DNA of 64,000 nucleotides from Nitratireductor sp. GISD-1A_MAKvit (GCF_040819555.1 NZ_CP161920.1:881501-945500), one strand, 5' to 3'. Shown: positions 26,654 to 36,278, counted from the first letter of the stretch. Made by a program: numbers and translations. The notes: a model not told the origin generated them from the sequence alone.

Positions 26654-28342
26654 TCAATCGGGCCTCAATTGGCTAAGTTCTGCATTGAATTCGGTTGTGC
26701 CGCGCGCAATGTCGGCCACCATATGGCCGTTGCGCATCACGAGGATGCGATCGGCCAGGTCCGCTTCGCGGCGTATATGAGTTGCGATGAGCACAGTGCG
26801 GCCCCTTGCGCAGGCGTGCAGGCGTGCCAGCAGATCACGCGCCGTTTCGCCATCGAGCGCCTCGCTCGGCTCGTCGAGCAGCCATAGCGGGGGATCGAGC
26901 AGCAGAAGTCGCGCCAGTGCAAGCCGCCGCGCCTGCCCGGCCGACAGGCCCGCGCCACCTTCGCCGAGCATCGTATCGAGCCCGGTCGAGAGAGACGCGA
27001 CATGGTCGGCAAGGCCGGCCTGCCTCAGAGCCTCGAGCATCTCTTCATCGGTTGCGCTGGCCCGGGCTATCGCAAGATTGCCGCGCAGCGTGTCACGAAA
27101 CAGCTCGGTGCGCTGGGTGAGCATGGACAGCGGACAGGCAAGCACGACGCCTTTTACCGGCGTCAATTCGCCGGCAAGCAGGGATAGAAATGATGACTTT
27201 CCCGCTCCGCTGGCGCCGACGAGCGCAACCCTTTCGCCGGCACGAATGGTAAGAGTGACGCCTGACAGGACTGGCAGATCGGCGCCGCGATGGCGTATCT
27301 CGACATCGTCGAGCCGGATCGCAATGCCAGTCGCCATGGCTGGCTGGTTCTTCTGGACGGCATCGGGCGCCAGCCGGGGGGCCAGCCGTGCCGCGGCCTG
27401 CAATGTGCGGCCGAATTCCACCGCGCCGCGGCGCAGCAGGCCGAAAGGCTCCAGACTGGCGAGCACCAGCAGCACCGCGAATGCCGCAACGGCCGCGCCA
27501 ATGGTGCCAGCTTCGGCGAGGAAGGCAGTTGCGACAAGGACGCCGGAAAGCAGCATGGCCGAGAGCACGCTGAGACCGAAGCCCGCGTCTGCTTCCGCGC
27601 GGTTCAGTGCACGGTCAGCGCCACCCAGACGGATGTCAGCGGCCTCGATTGCACGCAGATGCGCGCCGAGGCGGCCCGCCATGGCCAGATCGGCCTGACC
27701 GCGTACAAGATCGATGGCGCGTGAGCGCAGCACCTCGAGCGCGTAGGCACGGCGTCGGGACGATGTGACAGCGTGACGAGACACGAGGAAAGGAATCCCC
27801 AGACCGCCAGTTATGAGCGCGACACCAACGGCAAGGCCGAGCAGCGGACGTACGAAGGCAAGAGCGACCGCAACGAAAATCGCCGCGATACCGGCGGCCA
27901 TAACGGGCGCGATCACGCGCAGATAAAGGGAATCGAGTGCGTCAATATCGATTGTCAGGCGAAAGAGCATGCGCGACGGATTGGCTGCCAGACTGCGCGC
28001 CGCCCTTGCACCGGCATAGCCACGAAACACGGTCTCCCGCAGCCGCGCCAGAACGCGCAGTGTCGCATCGTGGGTGGTGAGCCGTTCGCCGTAACGGGAG
28101 GCGGTGCGGCCGATCGCCAGCAGCCGGATGCCCGCCGACGGCATGAAGACGTCGAAGGCGAGCGCCGTGGCCGATGTCGCCCCGGCAATTGATGTTGCGA
28201 CGATGAACCAGCCTGACAGGCCGAGCAGTGCTATGCCGGCGAGCGCGGTGGATAGCGACAGAAGCACGCCGTAAACGAGCATGCGTCGATCGCCCCCCCA
28301 GAACAGGGCAATGACAGGACGAAGGCTGGAGAGCCGGCTCAT
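26654..28342 (-). CDS. cydC: ABC exporter subunit CydC
   Basis: 562 residues: an N-terminal six-helix membrane domain and a C-terminal ATPase domain with Walker A GASGAGKSS, signature LSAGQARRL and Walker B LLDEPSEALDGE. CydDC forms a heterodimeric ABC protein of the inner membrane needed for cytochrome bd assembly, linked to heme and thiol (glutathione/cysteine) handling. Its start overlaps the cydD stop by 4 bp, so both are translated together. Confidence 0.92.
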   Translation of the reverse strand: MSRLSSLRPVIALFWGGDRRMLVYGVLLSLSTALAGIALLGLSGWFIVATSIAGATSATALAFDVFMPSAGIRLLAIGRTASRYGERLTTHDATLRVLARLRETVFRGYAGARAARSLAANPSRMLFRLTIDIDALDSLYLRVIAPVMAAGIAAIFVAVALAFVRPLLGLAVGVALITGGLGIPFLVSRHAVTSSRRRAYALEVLRSRAIDLVRGQADLAMAGRLGAHLRAIEAADIRLGGADRALNRAEADAGFGLSVLSAMLLSGVLVATAFLAEAGTIGAAVAAFAVLLVLASLEPFGLLRRGAVEFGRTLQAAARLAPRLAPDAVQKNQPAMATGIAIRLDDVEIRHRGADLPVLSGVTLTIRAGERVALVGASGAGKSSFLSLLAGELTPVKGVVLACPLSMLTQRTELFRDTLRGNLAIARASATDEEMLEALRQAGLADHVASLSTGLDTMLGEGGAGLSAGQARRLALARLLLLDPPLWLLDEPSEALDGETARDLLARLHACARGRTVLIATHIRREADLADRILVMRNGHMVADIARGTTEFNAELSQLRPD

Positions 28343-30100
28343 GCGGGCACCTGTTCTATCGGTGCGGCGATGGTGGGAAGCAAGACGACACGATCCATGC
28401 GCGCGGCGAGCGCGGGGTCGTGCGTTGCCACGACAAGCGTTGTGCCCTGCGCCACGGCGATCAGTCGCTCGGTGAGTTCGTCAGCGGTTTCGCGGTCGAG
28501 ATGTGCGGTCGGCTCATCGACAAGAATGAGCCCGGGGCGCGGGCCGGCCGCCGCGCGCGCCAGCGCCAGACGCAGGGCTTCGCCGCCGGAGAGGCCCTCG
28601 CCATTTTCACCAATGGGGGTAGAGCCACGCCGCGCGGCCACCTCGCCAAGCCGCGCGACTTCCAGCGCCCGGCCGATCTCGGCCTTGCCAAGCTGCGGTC
28701 TGCCGAGAGCGATATTGCCGGCAAGCGTGCCGGAAAAGATATGTGGCGGCTGGCCGAGCCATGCGATTTTGCTGCGCAGCCGGGCGGCGTTCTCATGGTT
28801 CAAAGCTTCGCCACCGATCCGGATCGTGCCGGCATCAGGCGATGCAAGGCCCGCGACAAGCGCCAGCAGGGTGGATTTTCCGCCGCCGCTGGGCGCCATC
28901 ACCGCAACGTGTTCGCCGGGACGGATGGACAGGGCGAAATCGGCGAAAATGTCGAGGGTCGATCCGGCATGGCTAAAGGCAAGGCCATCGATTTCGACTG
29001 AAAGCGGGCCTGAATATCCGTCGGCCGAGCTTTCGGCATTGCCGACGATTTGCGTGCCGCCGCGCGTGTTGCGCTCAAGAGCTTCCAGTCCGGCTTGCCC
29101 GGCGGCGCGGTCGTGCCAGGCCGCCGACAGATCGCGCAGCGGCTCGAAGAAGGCCGGTGCGAGCAGCAGGATGAACAAGCCCTGCGCCAGCGTGAGTTTC
29201 TCTCCCCACGCACCGAAATTCAGCTCGCCAAGGAAATGGAAGCCGATATAGACGGCGACCAGCGCCACGCCGAGCGCAGCGAACAGTTCCAGAACCGCCG
29301 ATGACAGGAACGCGACGCGTAGTACCGCCATGGTGGAGGTTCGCAGGCCTTCGGCATTGGCGCGCAACTGCAGCGCGGTAGCATCCACCGCCTCGAAGGC
29401 ACGGATGGTAGCAAGCCCGCGCAGCCGGTCGAGCAGAAAGGCATTCATGTCGCCCAGGCGGGCGAGCTGCCTTTCGCTGACCGCCTTTGCCTGCCAGCCG
29501 ATCAGCGCCATGAAGATCGGGATGACAGGCGCGGCCACCAGCAGCACGAGGGCGGCTACCCATGACAAGGCGAAGACGAAGCCGAAAATGACCAGCGGCA
29601 CCACGGCGGCGCGGATGCGCAGCGGCTGGAACCTTGCCAGATAGGGCACGATGGCGTCGGCCCTGCTCGGTAAGCGTGCTGGCGACGAGGCCGGACGAAG
29701 GCCGGGAGGCATCGAGTGGGGAACGGGTTGCAACAGCGGCGGCGGCGCGGGCGCGCAGGGTGGAGAGGTGGGCGCGGGCGGCATCATAGGCGCGGGTGGT
29801 GCCTGCGCGCTCAAGCGCTGCGCGCGCAACACCAAGAACTAGGACGCAGAGAGCCGGCAGTATCGCCGCGCGTGCGGAAGCGGCATTGGCCACGTTGCCG
29901 ATGGCGAAGGCGATGGCCGCTGCCTGCGGAATCCACAGCAGCGACGCCGAGAGCTGGAGGAATGTGGCGAAACGGGGAAGACTGGCCGTCGCCGCGATTG
30001 CGTCCGGGTCGTCTCTGTGCAAGGGCGTCTCATCCGCACCAGCGGCGGCGCGTGCGGTTGCCGTGGAGTGCCCGTTCAGGGTTCGCGAACCGCTCATCAA
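28339..30100 (-). pseudogene. cydD: ABC exporter subunit CydD, frameshifted
   Basis: Two frames make one CydD of about 585 residues. The first runs from MMSGSRTLNGHS (30100) to SGLVASTLTEQ; the second continues ADAIVPYLARFQPLRIRAAVVPLVIFG and on through Walker A APSGGGKST, signature LSGGEALRL and Walker B LILVDEPTAHLD. The break is at the CCC at 29661-29663, one base too long. The start overlaps the stop of the GbsR-like gene by 4 bp. It is the partner of CydC. Confidence 0.87.
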
Positions 30101-30666
30101 TTATCCACCTTTCGGCGGCCGCGTCCTATCGAGATGATCCTGTCGCGCGCATCGAGAAACCGCGTGACCTTCGAGCCCAGCGACAGCAGCGACGCGAGCC
30201 GTCCGGTATCGAGTTTCTTGACGTCGTCATACCAGTTGGTGACCTGTTCGATCAGGCCGTGCATCTCTGACAGGCGCGCGCGGGCATAACGCTCGTCGTC
30301 ATTGACGGGTTCAAGCATCAGAAGATCGCGCAGCACCGACAGGGTCGGATCGACCTCGCGCTTCTTGCGCTCTTCGGCCAGCGTACGGAAAATCTGCCAG
30401 ACATCCTCGGGTGCGGTGAAGAAATCACGCCGGTCGCCAGGCACGTGGCGGAGAACGACGAGGTTCCACGCCTGAAGCTCGCGCAGGCTCATCGAGACGT
30501 TGGATCGCGAGATTCCGAGCGCCTCAACTATGGCATCCGCGCAGAGCGGTTTCGGCGAAACATAAAGCAGGGCGTAAATCTGCCCGACCGTGCGGTTGAT
30601 GCCCCAGCGGCTGCCCATCTCACCGAAATGAAGGACGAACGACTGGATGGTCGGGGAAAGGTTCAT
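30097..30666 (-). CDS. GbsR/MarR-family transcriptional regulator
   Basis: 189 residues. The N-terminal winged helix-turn-helix (GQIYALLYVSPKPLCADAIVEALGISRSNVSMSLREL) and the helical C-terminus are those of the GbsR group (COG1510). It is the first gene before cydDCABX and overlaps cydD by 4 bp, so it is co-transcribed with the oxidase genes and probably controls them. In related alphaproteobacteria the same gene order is common. The signal sensed is unknown. Confidence 0.83.
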   Translation of the reverse strand: MNLSPTIQSFVLHFGEMGSRWGINRTVGQIYALLYVSPKPLCADAIVEALGISRSNVSMSLRELQAWNLVVLRHVPGDRRDFFTAPEDVWQIFRTLAEERKKREVDPTLSVLRDLLMLEPVNDDERYARARLSEMHGLIEQVTNWYDDVKKLDTGRLASLLSLGSKVTRFLDARDRIISIGRGRRKVDN

Positions 30667-30907
30667 GGCTCTCTACTTCACAACTTTCAGAAATTTCTGA
30701 AAATATTGAAGCAGAGTGGCGCGGCGGGATCAATCGCGGGGAGCTGCGCGAGACGGTTTGTCACGGATGCAGCACTCTGCCGAGATTGTAGGAGCCTATC
30801 GTCGGGAACCCGCGCACTTGTGCGGTGCGGACGTTTTCAACAATTCATTCTTATCGTAGATTTGACGTCAATTACGTCAGGGAACGACAGGCATGTCCTC
30901 ATGCCCG

Positions 30908-31954
30908 TTAGTGATCAGCCGCCAGTTTTCTGATCACTGACGCGGCGTCGGGCCACGCGCCCATGATCAGAGCGGAAGAGCGACTGCGCTGCCATGGCCT
31001 CCCTACGAAGTAGAGGCCCTTAACCGGAGACACGCCTTCTGTGTGGAGGAAGCCGGTCTTGGCATCAACCGCGCCTTTGATGTCGACCCAATCTGTTTCA
31101 TCCCGATAGCCCACCGCCCAGATCACCGTGCGGATCTGAACGACTTTTCCGTCAGAAAACTTCACGACATCTGCTTCAGCCCCTACGAGTCGACTCATGA
31201 GCCTGACGCCACGTTTCTGTAACACCTCGTCCCGCAGATTTCTGTCCGGGAAAGCGTCGGTTTTCCTCACCATTCGGCCGCGGAAAGATGTCGCTGGTGC
31301 TTCCAATGCGCCAACAAGGTTGAGCCACCACCAGATCGACTTTCCCAGAATATGTTCTGGCAACAGCTTTCTTGGCTTGCCAACGGAGAGAAGGACGGGT
31401 TGGCGCTTCCTGGATTCGATCGCAATGTCGCGTCCGCTTGCTCCATCTCCGACTACCAGGACGGGCCCGTCAGGCAACTGATTGCAGTTACGGAATGTTC
31501 CTGCTGTCAGCTGCAGCACCTCGTAGCCCAACTCGGCTGAAATTGGAGGAACAATCGGAACCTGAAATGATCCGGTGGCGATTAGTACTTCGGATGCAGC
31601 AATGATCTCGCCATTTGAGAGGTTCGCTTCAAAACCATCGGCAGATTTGGCCAGGCGCGATACGTACGATCCCAGTTTGACCGGAAGCTCAAAGTGCCGG
31701 GCATAGGCTTCAAGATACTCAGCGAAATCGTCGCGATTGGCATAGCCGTCGCGGTTGCCCGGAATCTGCAATCCCGGCAACGTACTGAACTGGCGTGTGG
31801 TGAACAAAGTGAGGCTGTCATATCGGTTACGCCACACGTCGCCAACATGGTTGCTTCCCTCAACGATGATGAAAGGAAGGCCGGCCCTGCGCAGATGGAA
31901 GCCTGCGGCAAGACCGGCCTGGCCCGCCCCGATGACGAGGACGTATCGATCCAT
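30908..31954 (-). CDS. Flavin-dependent monooxygenase / NAD(P)-FAD oxidoreductase (CzcO-like)
   Basis: 348 residues with two dinucleotide-binding folds: GAGQAG near the N-terminus (FAD) and VVGDGASGRDIA about residue 170 (NADPH). The spacing and the terminal GLYFVGRPWQRSRSSAL match small FMO-like/CzcO proteins. No signal peptide, so it is cytoplasmic. It is the last gene of the envelope operon: its start codon overlaps the stop of the upstream L,D-transpeptidase. Substrate unknown; CzcO relatives are often found by metal-resistance genes. Confidence 0.8.
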   Translation of the reverse strand: MDRYVLVIGAGQAGLAAGFHLRRAGLPFIIVEGSNHVGDVWRNRYDSLTLFTTRQFSTLPGLQIPGNRDGYANRDDFAEYLEAYARHFELPVKLGSYVSRLAKSADGFEANLSNGEIIAASEVLIATGSFQVPIVPPISAELGYEVLQLTAGTFRNCNQLPDGPVLVVGDGASGRDIAIESRKRQPVLLSVGKPRKLLPEHILGKSIWWWLNLVGALEAPATSFRGRMVRKTDAFPDRNLRDEVLQKRGVRLMSRLVGAEADVVKFSDGKVVQIRTVIWAVGYRDETDWVDIKGAVDAKTGFLHTEGVSPVKGLYFVGRPWQRSRSSALIMGAWPDAASVIRKLAADH

Positions 31955-32523
31955 CAGACCACCACGACGCGCGTCCCGATGGGCGTCAGCTCATAGAGTT
32001 CCCGGACGTGATCATTGAGCATACGGATGCATCCGTTCGACACCGCCTTGCCGATCGTCCATGGCTCGTTGGTACCATGTATGCGGTAGTAGGTGTCGCG
32101 TCCGTCTCGATAGAGGTAGAGCGCGCGCGCCCCGAGGGGGTTGTTCGGACCACCTGGAACGCCGCCTGCGTGTTTTGCATAGCGTTGCGGGTCTCGCTTG
32201 ATCATATTTTGCGTGGGGCGCCATGAGGGCCATTTGGCTTTGCGCTCGATAATAGCGCTGCCCTTGAACGCCAACCCGGCTTTACCGACCCCTATTCCAT
32301 AACGGCGTGCCAGCGTTGGGCTTTCCAGGAGGTACAGAAACCGCTCACGCGGCGCGACGATGATGGTCCCGACAGGCTCCATGAATGTGTGTCTGACTCG
32401 TTGCGGAAGGAAACGCGACTCAATTTTGACAGGGCGACCATTTGCGAGCGCGCTGACCGGCGTGAGAGAACCGGCAGCGGCAGCCAGAAGGCCAAAGCCA
32501 AACGCCCGACGGTCAATGGTCAT
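31954..32523 (-). CDS. L,D-transpeptidase (YkuD domain), copy A
   Basis: 189 residues from the ATG at 32523 (MTIDRRAFGFGLLAAAAG), which gives a Tat- or Sec-type signal; a longer frame exists upstream. The YkuD domain ends with YRIHGTNEPWTIGKAVSNGCIRM, where the His and the Cys of SNGC are catalytic. Such enzymes form 3-3 cross-links in peptidoglycan or anchor proteins to it, in the periplasm. The start overlaps the end of the isomerase gene by 11 bp. This is one of three such genes in the same operon. Confidence 0.9.
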   Translation of the reverse strand: MTIDRRAFGFGLLAAAAGSLTPVSALANGRPVKIESRFLPQRVRHTFMEPVGTIIVAPRERFLYLLESPTLARRYGIGVGKAGLAFKGSAIIERKAKWPSWRPTQNMIKRDPQRYAKHAGGVPGGPNNPLGARALYLYRDGRDTYYRIHGTNEPWTIGKAVSNGCIRMLNDHVRELYELTPIGTRVVVV

Positions 32524-33379
32524 GGCCATCATCCTCCTGCGGAGGCGTGACATCCGGCACGAGCTTTTCGACCGTGGCGGTAGCCCGCAACTCACCTGAA
32601 ATCCGACGCTCTTCGGCAGCCTTGAGAGATTGACGAATTTGTGGTTCGACCAACTCAAAGGCGGGTGGCGGCCTGTCGCGGCTCTCCTCGAGCTTGATGA
32701 CGTGAAACCCGAATGGAGACCGCACCGGCTCGTTGGTGTAGTCGCCTGTCTTCAGCCTCATGGCCGCCTCATCGACTTCCGGGACTGTCTGCCCCTCGGG
32801 GACGAAGCCCAGATCCCCGCCGTTTACTTTCGATACCGCATCGAGGGAGCTCTTGGCGGCAAGGTCGGCGAAGGAGGTACCTTCTCCGAGAGCAGTGATG
32901 ATCTGCTTCGCCTCGTCTTCAGATGCCACCAGGATATGGCGCAGCCGCCGCTCGGTAACCACCGGTATCGAAGCGACCTGCTGATCGTAGATCTGGCGGA
33001 TAGCGTCGTCGGTAACGGCTTCAGCGGCCTTCTGCTCCATGAAATTGGCCCGCAGTGTCTGCTGTTCAAAGAACTGCATCTGGCGCTTGTATTCGTCCTG
33101 ATCTGCGATACCTGCTTTCTTCGCTGCGTCAGAGATGATCCGCATTTCGATAAGTGTATCGACGATAACAGAGAGTTTGGCATCGTCTGGCATGGTCCCG
33201 AGTTGGGAACCATACATTTCCTCAGCCACAGCGACGTCTGCACCTGTTATGTCGCTACCGTTCACGCGGGCGACAACGTCTTCCGGCTGTGCGAATGCCG
33301 AACTGCATGCTGTGGTCATCAGAAGGGCCAGGGCGATCCGACGCAGGCTTCTTGACGAGTTGGAGAATAAGATTGTCAT
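32513..33379 (-). CDS. Periplasmic parvulin-type peptidyl-prolyl isomerase
   Basis: 288 residues. Signal peptide (RRIALALLMTTACSSAFA), a SurA/PrsA-like N-terminal helical region (YGSQLGTMPDDAKLSVIVDTLIEMRII), then a rotamase domain with RRLRHILVASEDEA, GGDLGFVPEGQ and PFGFHVIKLEES. The C-terminus is acidic and ends DDGHDH, a possible metal-binding tail. It would help fold exported proteins, plausibly the L,D-transpeptidases on both sides of it. Confidence 0.88.
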   Translation of the reverse strand: MTILFSNSSRSLRRIALALLMTTACSSAFAQPEDVVARVNGSDITGADVAVAEEMYGSQLGTMPDDAKLSVIVDTLIEMRIISDAAKKAGIADQDEYKRQMQFFEQQTLRANFMEQKAAEAVTDDAIRQIYDQQVASIPVVTERRLRHILVASEDEAKQIITALGEGTSFADLAAKSSLDAVSKVNGGDLGFVPEGQTVPEVDEAAMRLKTGDYTNEPVRSPFGFHVIKLEESRDRPPPAFELVEPQIRQSLKAAEERRISGELRATATVEKLVPDVTPPQEDDGHDH

Positions 33380-33391
33380 CTGATGGCGTCC

Positions 33392-34024
33392 CTACTGGCC
33401 CGACGCTGCAAGCAGCGGATCGATGGTGTCGCTGAACTGCGCGACGCTTAGAGCACCCTTGTACATTTTCCCATTGACGAAGAACGTAGGGGTGGAATCG
33501 ACGCCAAAGCCGCGCCCAGCTTCTGCAACCGCTTGCACCTGCTGCATCAGCTCCTCATTTTGAAGACATGCTTCGAACGCGGCTTCGTCCATGCCGGTCA
33601 TGCCCATGACAGATTTCATGGCGCCCGTTCCGTCTGAGACGCGGGCCCATGTCTCCTGGGTTCGATAAAGAAGATCGAGGGTTGGATACCACTTTTCGTC
33701 GCCCGCGCACCGCGCCAGCATGAAGCCGGCGGTGGAGCGCGGGTCGAACGGGAATTCGCGCATGATGAAGCGCACCTTTCCGGTATCGACATATTTCTCC
33801 TTCAGGCCGGGCCAGACGTCGATATGGAATGTTCTGCAATGCGGGCAAGTCAGAGATGCGTATTCGATGATAGTTACAGGTGCATCGTCGGCGCCGAATG
33901 TCTTGTCCGGCAGGGCTCCTGGCTCGAGAAGCTCCTGCTCGGTTGACTGTGCAAATGCCAGTGGCGATGCAGCGCAAGCCAGCGCCATGGCTGAAGTGCC
34001 GATGAGAAAATTGCGACGTTTCAT
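33392..34024 (-). CDS. Tat-exported DsbA-family protein
   Basis: 210 residues. The N-terminus MKRRNFLIG is a twin-arginine signal, cleaved near LAFA. The thioredoxin fold follows, with active site SLTCPHCRTF and cis-Pro loop STPTFFVNG; a long helical insert lies between them. The CPHC pair is the DsbA type, so an oxidase role is likely, though some relatives reduce. It lies 13 bp upstream of the isomerase gene and 75 bp after the second L,D-transpeptidase, both on the same strand. Confidence 0.9.
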   Translation of the reverse strand: MKRRNFLIGTSAMALACAASPLAFAQSTEQELLEPGALPDKTFGADDAPVTIIEYASLTCPHCRTFHIDVWPGLKEKYVDTGKVRFIMREFPFDPRSTAGFMLARCAGDEKWYPTLDLLYRTQETWARVSDGTGAMKSVMGMTGMDEAAFEACLQNEELMQQVQAVAEAGRGFGVDSTPTFFVNGKMYKGALSVAQFSDTIDPLLAASGQ

Positions 34025-34098
34025 GGGTGAATCCTTTTGAAAGCCGGAGGCTACAAGCTCTGCCCGCTAGAGGTTCAAGTGATTTTTCATGCTGACGG

Positions 34099-34785
34099 CT
34101 AAGCGGTCGAACTGCCACGGACGATCACCGGCGCTGGCGTCGAAACACGATTATAGAGGTCGATGACGTCCTGGTTGATCAGCCGGACGCATCCGCTCGA
34201 TACGGCTTTGCCGATGGTCCAGTATTCCGGCGAGCCGTGAATTCGATAAAGAGTGTCCACGCCGTCCTGAAAGATATAAAGCGCACGTGCACCAAGCGGG
34301 TTATTAAGCCCTGGATCCATGCCGCCATTGGCTGCGCTGTATTTTTCCAGTTCAGGTTGTCGCGCAATCATTTCCTCAGGAGGTGTCCACCGCGGCCAGC
34401 GCCGCTTGTATTGAACGACACCAGCCCCTGACCATGTAAAACCCTGACGCCCCAACCCCACGCCGTAGCGCATCGCCTTCCCATCGGGCAGCACGAGGTA
34501 GAGATGGAATGCGGAGGTGTCGACTACAATCGTCCCAGGCCGTTCGCCTGTCGGATCGTTGACGAGCTGACGATAGAAGCGACGTTTCACCTTGCTTAAA
34601 TCGACAGCAGGGATGGGATAGTCTTCTTCCGGCATCGCGCCGTACATCCGGGCATATCCGACATCTACGGTCGGTTTTTCGGGTTCGGGAGTGGCTGGCG
34701 CATCCTGGATTGTCGCACAGCCCGGCAGAACCACAGTTGCGGTCGCGGCCGCAGCCACAGTGAAAAGTTTGCGACGTGATAGCAT
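34099..34785 (-). CDS. L,D-transpeptidase lipoprotein, copy B
   Basis: 228 residues from the ATG at 34785 (MLSRRKLFTVAAAATATVVLPGC): a lipobox ending at LPGC suggests a lipid-anchored enzyme, preceded by a twin-arginine-like RRK. The catalytic motif is YRIHGSPEYWTIGKAVSSGCVRL. It has the long YkuD form seen in alphaproteobacteria (LNNPLGARALYIF). Together with copies A and C it makes three transpeptidases in about 4.3 kb. Confidence 0.9.
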   Translation of the reverse strand: MLSRRKLFTVAAAATATVVLPGCATIQDAPATPEPEKPTVDVGYARMYGAMPEEDYPIPAVDLSKVKRRFYRQLVNDPTGERPGTIVVDTSAFHLYLVLPDGKAMRYGVGLGRQGFTWSGAGVVQYKRRWPRWTPPEEMIARQPELEKYSAANGGMDPGLNNPLGARALYIFQDGVDTLYRIHGSPEYWTIGKAVSSGCVRLINQDVIDLYNRVSTPAPVIVRGSSTA

Positions 34786-34932
34786 CACGTCTTGATAATT
34801 CGAGCTCAAATCTTCGCTCCTTATAGCTGACAATATCGCCGCGATTTGCGGTCGTACTGAAGGGCGAAATGCGATACATTGCTCGACGGACAAAGACTCG
34901 CCCGCCGTCGTATTCACACCCCTTGCGCCTTG

Positions 34933-35274
34933 CTATCGGGGAGGTCGGAGCAAGCCGGATACGCCGGCTGATTCCAAGCGGAACTGGCCAAAATCGCTGC
35001 GTAGTTCAACAGTTGATGGGGCCGAGGGATATGCGGTGTAGACCATCAGTTTGGCGCAATGATCATGACAGGATGACGGGAGGGGTACCGGTGCGGGATT
35101 GTTGTCGTCGACCGCAGAGATTTCCGAGCTGTCTCCAGTATCTATGAAGAGATCTGATGAAACCAGGCTGCGACCGTCTGTCGCCGGCGCCGCAATGGAC
35201 GTGGCAGCGCTCAAATGCAGGGTTAGCAACAGAGCGGCCAGCAATGACAGAAAACCACGCAACATATCCGTCAC
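34933..35274 (-). CDS. Small secreted Cys/His protein of unknown function
   Basis: 113 residues with a signal peptide (FLSLLAALLLTLHLSAATSIA) and a mature part with little sequence complexity. The only notable motif is SCHDHCAKLM, a possible metal site. The start overlaps the stop of the upstream transpeptidase gene (ATGA type), and it lies in the middle of the envelope operon. I do not recognise the family; it may be restricted to such islands. Confidence 0.6.
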   Translation of the reverse strand: MTDMLRGFLSLLAALLLTLHLSAATSIAAPATDGRSLVSSDLFIDTGDSSEISAVDDNNPAPVPLPSSCHDHCAKLMVYTAYPSAPSTVELRSDFGQFRLESAGVSGLLRPPR

Positions 35275-36278
35275 TCGTTCGGAGAGTGAGGATCCGCGAG
35301 CGCTGCGGCGGGCCGGCTGACGGGCACAGAAGAACGGGGTGAGGTTCGCTTAGCCAGCGCATCCTGACCGTTCCGCTCCAGCAGACGGCGAAAGCTTGGA
35401 TGCATGCCGCCGTCTACATAAGAATGCGCGGACAACGCGCTACCGCTTGAAACCAGCAGGTCCGCCTGCCGTAAGTCAGTCTGTGTGCGGCCGGCTATCG
35501 CAGGATGAGACTGGTTGATGGCCGGAGGGCAAGCGGCCAGAGGGCTGCGTGGCTCACCGCCCTCAAAATCTGTATCCACGACATATCGGCCACCGCAATA
35601 CGAGATCTTGGGTTGGCGACGGGTGACCTCGAAGCTGTCATAGCCGCGCTTCAGGTCGGTCCAGAATTCGAAGTTGGGATCCTCTCGATGCTTGGCCATA
35701 TTCTGCGGCGTCATGCGGAATGGAAAAGCCTGAACCTGGAAGGATTGTTGACTGCCCTTCAGGGCTTCGCGCGCGACTGCATAAATCTCGGCGACCCCAT
35801 CATCCGTTAGCGCATAGCACCCCGAGGAGGTGCAGGCGCCATGAACCATCAGGGCGTCGCCTGAATACCCCAATGCCGCTTCGAGCCGGTTCGGGTAACC
35901 CAGATTGAACGACAGGTAATATTGGGACGTGGGATTCAGCATTCCCGCATTGACGTGATAAAATCCTTCCGGTGCCTGACGGTCGCCTTCGCGGGTTTTC
36001 GGACCGAGCTTTCCCGACCATCGGCACATGGGATACATCTTCAGGAGGGCATATTTTCCGGTACGATCCTGTTTCCATATTTCCAGTTCGCTCTCCTGCT
36101 TGAAGATACGAACAAGGATCGGCGATGCGGGAGACATCGACTTTCTTGACATCTCGGCAACCAGCGAGGCGGGAATTGGCTGGGAAGCCTTATTGTCGAC
36201 ATCCAGCACACTCGAGACGCAACCGCTGAGCGACATGACAACAAGGCCGACAGAAATTGCTTTGAGCGCATACAGCAT
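35271..36278 (-). CDS. L,D-transpeptidase-family lipoprotein, YafK-like, copy C
   Basis: 335 residues from the ATG at 36278 (MLYALKAISVGLVVMSLSGC), which gives a clean lipoprotein signal with LSGC; nine more residues are possible. The transpeptidase domain is of the YafK/DpaA type: GYSGDALMVHGACTSSGCYALTD holds the His and catalytic Cys. YafK (DpaA) in E. coli releases Braun lipoprotein from peptidoglycan rather than cross-linking it. The last 100 residues are low-complexity. It is the first gene of the operon that runs down to the flavin monooxygenase. Confidence 0.87.
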   Translation of the reverse strand: MLYALKAISVGLVVMSLSGCVSSVLDVDNKASQPIPASLVAEMSRKSMSPASPILVRIFKQESELEIWKQDRTGKYALLKMYPMCRWSGKLGPKTREGDRQAPEGFYHVNAGMLNPTSQYYLSFNLGYPNRLEAALGYSGDALMVHGACTSSGCYALTDDGVAEIYAVAREALKGSQQSFQVQAFPFRMTPQNMAKHREDPNFEFWTDLKRGYDSFEVTRRQPKISYCGGRYVVDTDFEGGEPRSPLAACPPAINQSHPAIAGRTQTDLRQADLLVSSGSALSAHSYVDGGMHPSFRRLLERNGQDALAKRTSPRSSVPVSRPAAALADPHSPNE

